From contig JAGCJX010000029.1 in the NCBI GenBank assembly GCA_017647795.1, positions 124,001 to 188,000 of the forward strand: 64,000 bases of DNA. The letters run 5' to 3'. This document shows, in pieces, positions 53,636 to 62,721 of the stretch (positions within the stretch are counted from its first letter, which is position 1; every line of letters begins with the position of its first letter). A program made the position numbers and the translations under genes. The stretch comes from Bacteroidales bacterium. GTDB taxonomy: Bacteria > Bacteroidota > Bacteroidia > Bacteroidales > UBA932. The notes beneath the pieces are model-generated. The model was not told the DNA's origin and ran no database searches. It saw nothing but the letters and a program-made list of their open reading frames with translations.

Positions 53636-53815
53636 TTAAATTTGTTCAACTTTTACCAAGTGAAGGACTTTTTCAATCATACCTTCGGATACGGGAGTAA
53701 GTTCTACCTCTACGGTTTGGTTCAAGCGACGCAAACCCAAAGAAACCAAGTTTGCAATTTGTTTCTTGGTAGCACCATTCTTACTCTTAACTTGTGTAAT
53801 TCTTACTTTTGCCAT
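53636..53815 (-). CDS. rpmD: 50S ribosomal protein L30
   Basis: A 59-residue gene: MAKVRITQVKSKNGATKKQI, ANLVSLGLRRLNQTVEVELT, then PVSEGMIEKVLHLVKVEQI. Matches L30 in full and lies between rpsE and rplO, its usual place. Confidence 0.96.
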   Translation of the reverse strand: MAKVRITQVKSKNGATKKQIANLVSLGLRRLNQTVEVELTPVSEGMIEKVLHLVKVEQI

Positions 53816-53829
53816 AATTGCTTCCTCCC

Positions 53830-54348
53830 TTAACCTTTAAATACTCTTTGCATCGGAATTCCGCGAACACCAGCAACCATGTAAGCGTCACGCATTTCTA
53901 CCAAAGCAGCAACGGTAGCTTTTACCAAGTTGTGCGGGTTGGAAGAACCTTTGGATTTCGCCAAAACGTCGTGGATACCTACTGATTCAAATACGGCACG
54001 CATCGCACCCCCTGCTTTTACCCCGGTACCGGGAGCTGCGGGTTTCATGAATACGCGAGCACCACCGAATTTTGCTTCTTGTTCGTGCGGGATGGTTCTC
54101 TTGTTCAAAGGAATCTTCACGAGATTCTTTTTAGCATCTTCAACTGCTTTTGCAATAGCAGTGGTAACTTCGTTTGCTTTACCGAGGCCATAACCTACAA
54201 CCCCTTTTTCGTCACCGACTACTACGATAGCGGCAAAGCTGAAGTGACGGCCCCCTTTGGTTACTTTCGTAACGCGTTGGATAGCAACCAATCTGTCTTT
54301 CAATTCCAGATCAGTGGTCTTTACTTTCTTTACATTAATGTCTGCCAT
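53830..54348 (-). CDS. rpsE: 30S ribosomal protein S5
   Basis: 172 residues; dsRNA-binding-like N-terminal domain ([39 protein letters not shown]) and C-terminal domain with [20 protein letters not shown]. It acts in decoding accuracy. A strong GGGAGGAAG sequence precedes the next gene. Confidence 0.98.
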   Translation of the reverse strand: MADINVKKVKTTDLELKDRLVAIQRVTKVTKGGRHFSFAAIVVVGDEKGVVGYGLGKANEVTTAIAKAVEDAKKNLVKIPLNKRTIPHEQEAKFGGARVFMKPAAPGTGVKAGGAMRAVFESVGIHDVLAKSKGSSNPHNLVKATVAALVEMRDAYMVAGVRGIPMQRVFKG

Positions 54349-54353
54349 AACTC

Positions 54354-54716
54354 TTAGAATTTAAGGCCGCCTTCACGTGCAGCGTCAGCCAAACTTTTTA
54401 CTCTTCCGTGATAGAGGTAACCGCCGCGGTCAAAAGCGATGGTAGAGATACCTTTGGCAATAGCGCGTTCCGCTGCCAATTTACCTACCAACTTAGCCAC
54501 TTCGATACCACTTTTATTTTTTACCTCTTCGATCAATGCTTTGTCTTTAGAGGATGCAGATGCCAAGGTTACGCCGTTTACATCGTCGATAAACTGAACG
54601 TAAATGTTCTTGTTGCTTCTAAAAACCGACATACGCGGTTTTTCTGCAGTACCGTTAACCGCTTTACGAATGCGGTAACGAATTCTTTGTCTTCTTTCAA
54701 TTTTATTAATAGCCAT
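54354..54716 (-). CDS. rplR: 50S ribosomal protein L18
   Basis: 120 residues; starts [20 protein letters not shown] and ends [24 protein letters not shown] (parts quoted), the 5S-rRNA-binding family pattern. Five bases upstream of rpsE. Confidence 0.97.
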   Translation of the reverse strand: MAINKIERRQRIRYRIRKAVNGTAEKPRMSVFRSNKNIYVQFIDDVNGVTLASASSKDKALIEEVKNKSGIEVAKLVGKLAAERAIAKGISTIAFDRGGYLYHGRVKSLADAAREGGLKF

Positions 54717-54731
54717 AATACGTTCTCCTTA

Positions 54732-55292
54732 TTATTTAGCACCTGCAGATTTACCAGCTTTGCGACGAAGTTGTTCGCCAACAAATTTAATACCTTTACC
54801 CTTGTAAGGTTCCGGTGCACGCAATGAGCGAACTTTAGCGGCTACCATACCGAGCAATTGTTTGTCGTGGCTCTTCAGTACCAAAACGGGGTTTTGACCT
54901 TTTTTAACGGGTTCAGCTTCACCTTTAACTTCATCAGGAAGCATGAAGTGGATGTCGTGAGAGTAACCGAGGTTGAACTCCAATACTTGACCTTTCACAT
55001 CTACGCGGTAACCCACACCGACGAGCTCTTGTTTAACAGTGAATCCTTGAGATACACCAACTACCATGTTGTTGATCAAAGCGCGGTACAAACCGTGCAT
55101 AGATCTGTGACGGGGTTGGTTTGTGGGACGAGTCACAATTACTTCTTCTCCCTCTACAGACACTTTGATGTCAGCATCCACTTGCTGCGTCAGTTGTCCG
55201 AGCGGTCCTTTAACCGTAACCACATTGTCGGAACTTACCGAAACGGTAACTCCCTTAGGCAGGTGTACAGGCAATTTTCCTATTCTTGACAT
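54732..55292 (-). CDS. rplF: 50S ribosomal protein L6
   Basis: 186 residues; MSRIGKLPVHLPKGVTV, TVKGPLGQLTQ, HGLYRALINNMVVGVSQGF and the C-terminal RAPEPYKGKGIKFVGEQLRRKAGK segment. It binds the GTPase-associated region side of the large subunit. Normal. Confidence 0.98.
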   Translation of the reverse strand: MSRIGKLPVHLPKGVTVSVSSDNVVTVKGPLGQLTQQVDADIKVSVEGEEVIVTRPTNQPRHRSMHGLYRALINNMVVGVSQGFTVKQELVGVGYRVDVKGQVLEFNLGYSHDIHFMLPDEVKGEAEPVKKGQNPVLVLKSHDKQLLGMVAAKVRSLRAPEPYKGKGIKFVGEQLRRKAGKSAGAK

Positions 55293-55316
55293 TATCGTTT
55301 AGTTTTAAAAATTCTA

Positions 55317-55712
55317 TTAATATACGTAGCACAAAACTTCACCACCGACATTCAACTCACGAGCTTCTTTGTCAGAGATGATACCTTTTGAGGTTGAAAG
55401 GATAGCAATACCCAAACCATTGAGAACGCGCGGCATATTTTCTACGTCGGTGTACTTTCTCAAACCGGGAGTACTAACACGTTGGATTTTTTTAATCGCA
55501 GCTTTTTTAGTTTCAGGATGATACTTCAATGCGATTTTGATGGTGTTGCAAGGGTTACCTTCTACCACTTTGTAGCTGAGGATGTAACCTTTTTCGTGCA
55601 AAATGCGAGTAATTTCCACCTTCATTTTAGAAGAGGGAATCTCTACGATCTTGTGACCTGCCAAGTAAGCATTACGTACTCGGGTCAGGAAATCTGAAAT
55701 TGGATCAGTCAT
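55317..55712 (-). CDS. rpsH: 30S ribosomal protein S8
   Basis: 131 residues; MTDPISDFLTRVRNAYLAGH and the C-terminal GLGIAILSTSKGIISDKEAR, GGEVLCYVY. It binds the central domain of 16S rRNA; in E. coli it represses the spc operon. Confidence 0.98.
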   Translation of the reverse strand: MTDPISDFLTRVRNAYLAGHKIVEIPSSKMKVEITRILHEKGYILSYKVVEGNPCNTIKIALKYHPETKKAAIKKIQRVSTPGLRKYTDVENMPRVLNGLGIAILSTSKGIISDKEARELNVGGEVLCYVY

Positions 55713-55788
55713 TGTTTTAATTTGTTTTTACAGATTCGACATCCGAAGATGCCCGATATCCAATGTTATTAATTGAGTTTGTTTTGGT

Positions 55789-56058
55789 TTACCAACTTGC
55801 TTTCTTAACGCCCGGGATCAAACCGTTGCTAGCCATTTCACGGAATTGGATACGGCTGATGCCGAACATTCTCATGTATCCTTTCGGACGGCCGGTCAAA
55901 GAGCAACGATTGTGCTTACGAACGGGGCTAGAGTTTTTGGGCAATTTATCCAAACCTGCCCAGTCTCCGGCTTCCTTCAAAGCTTTGCGTTTTGCTTCGT
56001 ATTTGGCACACAATTTTGCGCGTTTCACTTCGCGTGCCTTCATTGATTCTTTTGCCAT
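55789..56058 (-). CDS. rpsN: 30S ribosomal protein S14 (zinc-independent type)
   Basis: 89 residues, the longer form without the CxxC zinc pairs: [34 protein letters not shown] and [20 protein letters not shown]. Located between rplE and rpsH. A 76-base gap to rpsH follows, the largest in this part of the operon. Confidence 0.97.
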   Translation of the reverse strand: MAKESMKAREVKRAKLCAKYEAKRKALKEAGDWAGLDKLPKNSSPVRKHNRCSLTGRPKGYMRMFGISRIQFREMASNGLIPGVKKASW

Positions 56059-56073
56059 AGCTTATCTCTAAAA

Positions 56074-56655
56074 TTATTTCTTGTTCTTAAAGGGCAAGCC
56101 GAATGCACGGAGCAATGCGCGTGCTTCTTCGTCTTTTTGTGCGGAAGTCACGAAGGTGATTTCCATACCGAGCACTTTTTGAATTTTGTCGATGTCGATT
56201 TCAGGGAAGATGATTTGCTCTTTGATACCGAGGGTATAGTTTCCTTTGCCATCGAATTTTTCGTTGATACCGTTGAAGTCACGGATACGGGGCAATGAAA
56301 CAGCGATCAATCTTTCGAGGAATTCGTACATCTTCGCACCGCGGAGGGTTACTTTCACACCGATGGGCATGCCTCTACGGAGTTTGAAGTTAGAAATATC
56401 CTTACGAGAGTAAGTTGCCACAGCTTTTTGACCAGTGATCATAGTCAACTCTTGTTGAGCAACGTCGATCAACTTTTTGTCAGCAGTTGCAGAACCGATA
56501 CCTTGGTTGATGGTGATCTTTTGCAACTTCGGAACTTGCATGATGGATTTGTATGCAAATTCTTCTTTCAATTTGGCAACGATTTCTTCTTTGTATTTCT
56601 TTTGCAAAGAAGGAACGTATCCATTCATAGCTACGATTTGTTCTTTGTTTGCCAT
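56074..56655 (-). CDS. rplE: 50S ribosomal protein L5
   Basis: 193 residues, some ten longer than usual at the N-terminus ([20 protein letters not shown]). Core: [46 protein letters not shown]. Contacts 5S rRNA. The ATG overlaps the rplX stop as TAATG. Confidence 0.97.
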   Translation of the reverse strand: MANKEQIVAMNGYVPSLQKKYKEEIVAKLKEEFAYKSIMQVPKLQKITINQGIGSATADKKLIDVAQQELTMITGQKAVATYSRKDISNFKLRRGMPIGVKVTLRGAKMYEFLERLIAVSLPRIRDFNGINEKFDGKGNYTLGIKEQIIFPEIDIDKIQKVLGMEITFVTSAQKDEEARALLRAFGLPFKNKK

Positions 56656-56978
56656 TACTTAATCTCCTCTCCTGATTTTTTAGCGAAACGAACCAATTTT
56701 CCAGCATCGTTCAAACGACGACCGATACGGGTAGGAGCACCGGTTGACGGATCAACAACTTGCAGATTGGAAATGTGGATACCTGCCTCTTGTTTTACAA
56801 TACCACCTTGGGGATTTTTGGCGTTGGGTTTGGTATGTTTGCTTACCATATTCACCCCTTCCACGATAGCGCGATCTTTCTTTGTAATCACTTCAAGAAC
56901 TTTACCGGTTTTACCCTTGTCGTTCCCTGCGTTCACAAAAACGATGTCGCCTTTCTTAATATGTAATTTCTTATTCAT
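56655..56978 (-). CDS. rplX: 50S ribosomal protein L24
   Basis: 107 residues; [20 protein letters not shown] (KOW motif), [20 protein letters not shown] and [20 protein letters not shown]. It is an assembly initiator at the tunnel exit. Confidence 0.97.
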   Translation of the reverse strand: MNKKLHIKKGDIVFVNAGNDKGKTGKVLEVITKKDRAIVEGVNMVSKHTKPNAKNPQGGIVKQEAGIHISNLQVVDPSTGAPTRIGRRLNDAGKLVRFAKKSGEEIK

Positions 56979-56989
56979 CTGTGTACTCC

Positions 56990-57355
56990 TTATAATACTT
57001 CGGGTGCCAATGAAACAATTTTCATATATTTTTCACGCAACTCTCTGGCAACGGGGCCGAAGATACGAGTTCCGCGAACTTCGCCTTGGTTGTTCAACAA
57101 CACGCAAGCGTTGTCATCAAAACGGATATATGAACCGTCAGCACGACGGATTTCTTTTTTAGTACGTACGACTACAGCTTTTGAAACGGTGCCTTTTTTA
57201 GCATCACCGCCCGGAATCGCACTCTTAACGGCAACAACGATTTTGTCACCTACACTAGCATAACGACGACGGGTACCGCCCAAAACGCGAATACAGAGAA
57301 CCTCTTTAGCCCCGCTGTTGTCTGCTACCATCAAACGTGATTCTTGTTGTATCAT
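56990..57355 (-). CDS. rplN: 50S ribosomal protein L14
   Basis: 121 residues; [40 protein letters not shown] and [15 protein letters not shown]. It lies at the subunit interface. Normal length. Confidence 0.98.
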   Translation of the reverse strand: MIQQESRLMVADNSGAKEVLCIRVLGGTRRRYASVGDKIVVAVKSAIPGGDAKKGTVSKAVVVRTKKEIRRADGSYIRFDDNACVLLNNQGEVRGTRIFGPVARELREKYMKIVSLAPEVL

Positions 57356-57358
57356 AGC

Positions 57359-57613
57359 TTATTTCACTTTTTCTACGATTTCTACTAATCTCCAGCATTT
57401 GGTCTTGCTCAACGGGCGAGTTTCCATAATGCGAACGGTATCTCCTTCATCGCACACGTTGTTTTCATCGTGAGCAACAAATTTCGTGGTTTTATTTACG
57501 AACTTTCCGTAAATAGGGTGTTTTACTTTTCTCTTAACAGCAACAACGATGGATTTTTCCATTTTGTTACTTACCACGATTCCTACTCTTTCCTTACGTA
57601 AATTTCTTTCCAT
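57359..57613 (-). CDS. rpsQ: 30S ribosomal protein S17
   Basis: 84 residues, OB fold; [37 protein letters not shown] and [20 protein letters not shown]. Three bases before rplN. Confidence 0.97.
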   Translation of the reverse strand: MERNLRKERVGIVVSNKMEKSIVVAVKRKVKHPIYGKFVNKTTKFVAHDENNVCDEGDTVRIMETRPLSKTKCWRLVEIVEKVK

Positions 57614-57618
57614 GAACT

Positions 57619-57819
57619 TTATTTTTGTTCGGATTTTTCAACTTCAGCTAAAATAGTAAGCATACGGGCAATGTCTTTCTTTGCCTTTCTGATTTTGGAA
57701 GAATCTTCCAGCGGAGATATAGCGTGGTTCAGTCTCATTTGATCCAAGTTAGCCTGTTCAGTTGCAATGCGATCACGCAAATCCTTTACAGACATCTCGC
57801 GAATTTCACTAGTCTTCAT
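57619..57819 (-). CDS. rpmC: 50S ribosomal protein L29
   Basis: 66 residues, helical; [18 protein letters not shown] and [30 protein letters not shown] sequence sits about 8 bases before the ATG. It stands between rplP and rpsQ. Confidence 0.96.
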   Translation of the reverse strand: MKTSEIREMSVKDLRDRIATEQANLDQMRLNHAISPLEDSSKIRKAKKDIARMLTILAEVEKSEQK

Positions 57820-57839
57820 AATACACTCTCCTCCATTAA

Positions 57840-58262
57840 TTAGTTTTCAACATAATCTCTACGAACCACGAATTTGGTGGTTACGGGCAACTTTTGCGCA
57901 CCCAAGCGGAGAGCTTCTCTTGCAACTTCCATCGGAACGCCTTCTGCTTCGATCAACATACGGCCCGGAGTAATGGGAGCCACGAATCCTTCGGGAGCAC
58001 CCTTACCTTTACCCATACGTACTTCAGCAGGTTTCTTAGTAAACGGTTTGTCAGGGAATACACGAATCCAGATTTTACCTTCACGTTTCATGTAACGTAC
58101 TACCGCCTGACGTGCAGCTTCGATTTGTTGACCGGTCAACCAGCAGGGTTCCAAAGTTTTGATTCCGAAAGAACCAAAAGCCAATTGACTTCCTCTGTGA
58201 GCATTGCCTTTCATCCGGCCTTTTTGCTGCCTTCTAAACTTAGTTTTCTTCGGTTGTAACAT
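57840..58262 (-). CDS. rplP: 50S ribosomal protein L16, first gene of the operon here
   Basis: 140 residues; [40 protein letters not shown] and [20 protein letters not shown]. It helps place tRNA in the A site. In most bacteria rpsC, rplV, rpsS and rplB lie directly upstream; here the upstream DNA is non-coding with a promoter and then a gene on the other strand, so the cluster begins at rplP. Confidence 0.97.
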   Translation of the reverse strand: MLQPKKTKFRRQQKGRMKGNAHRGSQLAFGSFGIKTLEPCWLTGQQIEAARQAVVRYMKREGKIWIRVFPDKPFTKKPAEVRMGKGKGAPEGFVAPITPGRMLIEAEGVPMEVAREALRLGAQKLPVTTKFVVRRDYVEN

Positions 58263-58350
58263 TGTTCTATAAGTTTTAACTTAACAATTTTTCCGTTTAA
58301 CGCCTTGACTATCACTACGATAGCAGACTTTTCCACATAATATTGGGATG

Positions 58351-58381
58351 CAAATATAGACAAAAAATCTGACGTGACAAC
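58351..58381 (-). promoter_or_regulatory. Promoter of the rplP-rplQ operon
   Basis: Minus strand GTTG (58378-58381), 19-base spacer, TATATTTG (58351-58358), giving a leader of about 80 bases before rplP. It supports independent transcription of the split-off ribosomal cluster. The rest of 58263-58538 is A/T-rich and holds no gene that I see. Confidence 0.7.
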
Positions 58382-58497
58382 ATTTTTTTAAACTTTTTTC
58401 AAATTATTTTCGACCGAGAAAGTGAGAAGTCAAGATTTCTATTTTCAGTTAGTTACACGAGTTGATAGAAAATTATTTTGTTCACTTTTGACACGGG

Positions 58498-58529
58498 TTT
58501 GTATAGGCCAAGTAAAGTTTTTATTTTTG
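58498..58529 (+). promoter_or_regulatory. Promoter of the DUF4294 gene
   Basis: TTTG (58498-58501), 20-base spacer, TATTTTTG (58522-58529): a full match to the phylum consensus. The start codon follows only 9 bases after the -7 element, so the transcript would be nearly leaderless. Confidence 0.7.
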
Positions 58530-58538
58530 CCTTCGGTT

Positions 58539-59363
58539 ATGAAAAAAATGAAACTTTTGTACGCTTTTCTAGGCTGCCTGGTTGTCGGCTTCTGCGACAT
58601 TCAGCCCATGCTCGCGCACACCACCTCTGCCGAGAGCACCTTCGTCTCAGAGGAAGATCCGCCCAAGAAAGCCCTTGAAAAATCCCGGAGACGCGCCAAG
58701 ACGAAACGGAAAGCCTCCACCAACAGCAAAGATTCCACCCAGAAATTTACACCCGAGAAGCTGATGCGCTTCTTCATCGAAGACAACGATACGATCTATG
58801 TCAGCGACCTGCCACCCGCCTATGTGTTTGATTTTCCGGATAAAGGAAAAGAGGGCCGCAAATGGAGGGACTTCTACAAAACCGTTCACAACTTCGCCAA
58901 GACCTACCCGTACGCCTTGGTTGCCAAAGCCCGTCTGGACAGTGCCGAAACCTACCTGGCCACGCAAGAACTTACCAAGCGGGAGCGTGAAAAATACCTG
59001 AGTGACCTGCAGGATGAACTCTTCAAGGAGTTTGAAGAGCCCCTGCGCAAACTCACGTTCTCACAGGGACGGATGTTGCTGCGACTCATCGACCGCGAAA
59101 TCGGCATCACCTCCTATTATATTATACGCGAATACCGCGGCCGTGCTGCTGCCGGTTTCTGGCAAGGCATCGGTTCCCTCTTCGGGGCTGACTTGAAAAA
59201 ACCGTATGACCGCCTGGGTCAGGACAAAGAGTTGGAAGAACTCGTCGAACTCTACAACCTGGGGCAGTTTGACTACCTATATTATACCATCTTTGGGCGT
59301 TACCCTCCCATGTTGCCGGTCCGCTACCACGACATCATCACGCGGTATAATCAAATAAATTAG
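58539..59363 (+). CDS. DUF4294 domain-containing protein
   Basis: 274 residues from the ATG at 58539, selected because the promoter overlaps any earlier start. Signal peptide (LLYAFLGCLVVGFC, mature from about LAHTTS), a charged Lys/Arg linker, then the DUF4294 domain: FYKTVHNFAKTYPYALVAKARL, LRKLTFSQGRMLLRLIDREIG, SYYIIREYRGRAAAGFWQGI and GSLFGADLKKPYD (parts quoted). Exported protein with no known activity, restricted to Bacteroidota. Confidence 0.9.
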   Translation: MKKMKLLYAFLGCLVVGFCDIQPMLAHTTSAESTFVSEEDPPKKALEKSRRRAKTKRKASTNSKDSTQKFTPEKLMRFFIEDNDTIYVSDLPPAYVFDFPDKGKEGRKWRDFYKTVHNFAKTYPYALVAKARLDSAETYLATQELTKREREKYLSDLQDELFKEFEEPLRKLTFSQGRMLLRLIDREIGITSYYIIREYRGRAAAGFWQGIGSLFGADLKKPYDRLGQDKELEELVELYNLGQFDYLYYTIFGRYPPMLPVRYHDIITRYNQIN

Positions 59364-59423
59364 TATCTTCGCCCGATTTTTTGAAAATACACCAAAAAAC
59401 AATAACACAACAACTAATTCATT

Positions 59424-61055
59424 ATGAACAAAACTTTCAAAACCCTCGCAGTAGCCGCTTTGGGTACCACTACCCTCCTGGGTTCGGTTTCCTGCGAACA
59501 CAAAGACTGCCCGATGCAAGCAAAAGTAGATGAATACGCATTGGTGGAATTGAAGTCCGACCTCGTGAACAACTTGACTGAAAACGAAAAACAAATCGTC
59601 AACATCTTCTTCGAAATCGGACAAATCGCTGACAACCTCTTCTGGAAACAAACCTTCGGTGACAAAGCTGCCCTCGAAGCAATCCAAGACGAACACGCCC
59701 GCGAATTTGCAATGATCCAATACGGTGCATGGGACCGTTTGGACAACAACAAACCCTTCTTGCCGGGTTACGGTGAAAAACCGGCCACTTGCCACTACTA
59801 CCCGCAAGATATCACCTTGGAAGAATTCCAAGCGTTCAACGATCCGAACAAATCTTCTTGGTACACCGTTCTCCGTCGCAACGAAGATGGTTCTTTGAAA
59901 TCCGTATGGTACCACGAAGAATATGCCGAAGAAGTGAACCGCATGTGCGAACTCTTGCAACAAGCGGCTGACTTGGCAGAAGATGCAGGTTTGAAAAAAT
60001 ACTTGCTCGAACGCATCCAAGCATTCCGCACCGATGACTACCTCGCCAGCGACCTGGCTTGGATGGATATGAAAGAAAGCCGCCTCGACTTCGTGATTGG
60101 CCCCATCGAAAGCTACGATGACAAATTCCAAGAAACCAAAACTTCTTACGAATCCTTCATCCTCCTCAAAGACGAAGCTCGCAGCAAAGACTTGGCTAAA
60201 TTCGTAGCCTTGCTCCCCGCTTTGCAAAAAGAATTGCCCTGCCAACCCCAATACAAAACTTTCGTACCCGGTACTTCTTCCGATTTGAACGTGTACGACG
60301 CAGTATTCTATGCAGGTGACTGCAACTCTGGTAGCAAAACCATCGCCATCAACTTGCCCAACGACGAACGCGTACACGCATTGAAAGGTACCCGCCGCCT
60401 CCAATTGCGCAACTCGATGAAAGCAAAATTTGACAAAATCCTCATGCCCATCGGTGAAATGGTCATGGATCCTTCACAAGTGGGTTTCTTGAACTTCGAT
60501 GCATTCTTCTGGAATGTAACCTTCCACGAAGTAGCTCACGGTTTGGGTATCAAACAAACCATCAACGGCAAAGGCACTGTTGACGCAGCCATGGGTACTG
60601 AAAAAACTTCTTGGGAAGAAGCCAAAGCTGACATCCTCGGTTTGTTCATGGTATGCAAACTCATCGAAATGGGAGAAATCACCAACATCACCGAAGAAGA
60701 AGCCATCTCAACCTACATCGCTGGTATCCTCCGTTCTGTACGTTTCGGAGCTGCTTCCTCACACGGTAAAGCAAACATGATGTGCTTCAACTACATGGAA
60801 CAACAAGGTGCATTCAGCCGCAATGCTGAAGGTAAATTCGTAATCGACTTTGAAAAAGCAAAAGCAGCCATGAACTCTTGGGCTGACTTGATCTTGACCG
60901 TTCAAGGTGATGGCAACTACGAATTTGCAACCGAATTCCGCAGCAAAAACGGTGGTATCACCCCCGCTTTGCAAGCTGATTTGGACAAAATCAACAACGC
61001 AGGTATTCCGAAAGACATCCGCTTCCGCCAAGGCGCGAACGTATTGTTTGAATAA
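59424..61055 (+). CDS. M49-like zinc metallopeptidase, lipoprotein
   Basis: 543 residues; signal peptide with lipobox GSVSC. The zinc site is NVTFHEVAHGLGIKQ, with the third ligand in WEEAKADILGLFMV about 35 residues later; this spacing and the EExxAD segment recall dipeptidyl peptidase III (M49) and its bacterial relatives, although classical M49 has HExxxH and this has HExxH. Also present: SKTIAINLPNDERVH and LKGTRRLQLRNSMKAKFD, as in that group. Codon use is strongly biased, like alaS, implying high expression. Probably a surface or periplasmic peptidase acting on oligopeptides. Strong terminator follows. Confidence 0.85.
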   Translation: MNKTFKTLAVAALGTTTLLGSVSCEHKDCPMQAKVDEYALVELKSDLVNNLTENEKQIVNIFFEIGQIADNLFWKQTFGDKAALEAIQDEHAREFAMIQYGAWDRLDNNKPFLPGYGEKPATCHYYPQDITLEEFQAFNDPNKSSWYTVLRRNEDGSLKSVWYHEEYAEEVNRMCELLQQAADLAEDAGLKKYLLERIQAFRTDDYLASDLAWMDMKESRLDFVIGPIESYDDKFQETKTSYESFILLKDEARSKDLAKFVALLPALQKELPCQPQYKTFVPGTSSDLNVYDAVFYAGDCNSGSKTIAINLPNDERVHALKGTRRLQLRNSMKAKFDKILMPIGEMVMDPSQVGFLNFDAFFWNVTFHEVAHGLGIKQTINGKGTVDAAMGTEKTSWEEAKADILGLFMVCKLIEMGEITNITEEEAISTYIAGILRSVRFGAASSHGKANMMCFNYMEQQGAFSRNAEGKFVIDFEKAKAAMNSWADLILTVQGDGNYEFATEFRSKNGGITPALQADLDKINNAGIPKDIRFRQGANVLFE

Positions 61056-61085
61056 TCCTGCGAGGTCCTGACCTCTTGATACAGA

Positions 61086-61125
61086 AGCAGGTGGCTAGAG
61101 ATTAGCCACCTGCTTTCGTTTTTTC
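61086..61125 (+). terminator. Terminator after the M49-like gene
   Basis: Perfect 12-bp stem (61086-61097 with 61103-61114), 5-base loop, then TTCGTTTTTT. Thirty bases past the stop codon. Confidence 0.9.
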
Positions 61126-61158
61126 GGGATTCGAATGTACGACTGCTGTCGTTGCAGA

Positions 61159-62508
61159 CTACAGACCTGCAAGGAAACTTAAAATCGTATCGATCACTTG
61201 CGAAGCAAGGGTTTCTTCGATCTGTGCATATTCTTGCGGAATACCGGACTGACAAGTCTGGCCCAAATGATTCAAGCCCTCCAGGGGAACAATGCTTACG
61301 TGCGTATTTCCTGCCTCCTTCAAAGCCGACTCGATTGCCGGAAGGTTCAGGTCCCAAATCACCTGAGCATCCTTGGTTCCGTTGAAAGCCAATACCGGCA
61401 CCCGGATCTGGCGCAGGGCCGCTTGGGGAGAGAATCGGATGAAGGCATACATCCACGGACTCAGCAGTTGTTGGACCACCTCCGGATTACCCACCACCCT
61501 TTCAAGTTCCTGACGCAGCGCCTCATCATTCGCACTTGCTGCCAAAACGCGATCATAGATCAACCGGTTGGCCGCCAACTGCTGCTCAATTTGGTTTGAC
61601 GGAACTCCGGACAGGGTATAAATGCGACGTTGCTGGCTCAATAGGATCTCATCCCCCCGAACCCCAGGTCCGGCAAATGAAATCACAAAATCACAGGTCG
61701 TCGCCTCCGAAGCCGTATCTGCTGCGATTAAGAAGGCGACAGAAGCCCCTTCGCTATGGCCCAAGATACCCACACGACGAACATTCGGCTGCTGTTTCAA
61801 ATAGGCCACAGCTGCGCGCGCATCGTTTGCAAAATCTTCCGTAGTTGCAGTCTCAAAAACACCCCCACTGGCTCCCACTCCCCGATCATCGTAACGCAGA
61901 ACCGCATAACCGGCCCGCGTCAGGACATCGGCCAAGAGCAAAAAGGGCTTGTGTCCCATCAACTCTTCGTCCCGATTTTGAGCACCACTACCAGACACCA
62001 ACACGATGGCATCGTAACCGACTGCCCGATCGGCAACCTGCGGCAAGGTCAGCGTTCCTGCCAACGTATGGCCGTCGCGTTCATTCCGAAAAGTCACGTC
62101 TTTTTCTTCGTAGGGAAATGGACGCTGGGGCTCTTGCGGACGCTTCAGTTTCGGCAACTCGCCACGCACAAAAGACAGAGGCAGCTCCATACCGTACTGT
62201 GCAAAGGTTCCGGCCACCGTTCCCATCAGCAACATGCCCCGGTATTTCATCACCAGCGCATCGATTTCCAACGACAGGTTCATCCCATCGAATGAGACCC
62301 GATCGATGGCAATGCCGTAAGTCCCCTGGGCCGGCACAGACATCGTTGCTGCCAAACCAGCTTCTGTCTCAACAAAGGTACAATAAAGGTCCAACGTTCC
62401 GTTGCCCGTATCCAAGGTCCCTTTCCAGGTTCCCAAAATAGATGTGTTTTGTCCCCACAAGAGCGAGGGCAAAACACAACATACCATCAAAAATAACCAC
62501 TTTCTCAT
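61159..62508 (-). CDS. Secreted alpha/beta hydrolase
   Basis: 449 residues from the ATG at 62508 (4-base ATGA overlap with the Arc-like gene). Signal peptide ending LLWGQ; an N-terminal beta domain of about 115 residues starting GTWKGTLDTGNGTLDLY; then an alpha/beta hydrolase with LVSGSGAQNRDEEL, LRYDDRGVGASGG, nucleophile motif GILGHSEGASVAF, and a late GLNHLGQ with the catalytic His. An ester or peptide hydrolase of unknown substrate; similar two-domain proteins are common in Bacteroidales. Confidence 0.9.
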   Translation of the reverse strand: MRKWLFLMVCCVLPSLLWGQNTSILGTWKGTLDTGNGTLDLYCTFVETEAGLAATMSVPAQGTYGIAIDRVSFDGMNLSLEIDALVMKYRGMLLMGTVAGTFAQYGMELPLSFVRGELPKLKRPQEPQRPFPYEEKDVTFRNERDGHTLAGTLTLPQVADRAVGYDAIVLVSGSGAQNRDEELMGHKPFLLLADVLTRAGYAVLRYDDRGVGASGGVFETATTEDFANDARAAVAYLKQQPNVRRVGILGHSEGASVAFLIAADTASEATTCDFVISFAGPGVRGDEILLSQQRRIYTLSGVPSNQIEQQLAANRLIYDRVLAASANDEALRQELERVVGNPEVVQQLLSPWMYAFIRFSPQAALRQIRVPVLAFNGTKDAQVIWDLNLPAIESALKEAGNTHVSIVPLEGLNHLGQTCQSGIPQEYAQIEETLASQVIDTILSFLAGL

Positions 62509-62690
62509 ACTTCGTTTGTTTTCTTTTTGGGCGAGCGGCCATGTTTGCGCAAGGCCTCCGCAATGATCCACTGCAACTGCCCGTTGACGCTGCGGAACTC
62601 GTCCGCCGCCCAACTTTCCAGTTGATCCATCATTTCCGGATCCACCCGCAAGACAAAACTCTTCAATTTATCTTTTTCTTTGCCCGCCAT
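62505..62690 (-). CDS. Arc-like ribbon-helix-helix protein
   Basis: 61 residues from the ATG at 62690; a TTG at 62702 would add four. Pattern KSFVLRVDPEMMDQLESWAA, then EFRSVNGQLQWIIAEALRK, is that of the short Arc-family DNA-binding proteins of Bacteroidota. It lies between the SPFH gene (31 bases upstream) and the hydrolase gene (4-base overlap), an arrangement that suggests it controls this operon. No toxin gene is adjacent. Confidence 0.85.
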   Translation of the reverse strand: MAGKEKDKLKSFVLRVDPEMMDQLESWAADEFRSVNGQLQWIIAEALRKHGRSPKKKTNEV

Positions 62691-62721
62691 GGGTTTTTCC
62701 AATTTACAAGTTCTGCTGTGA

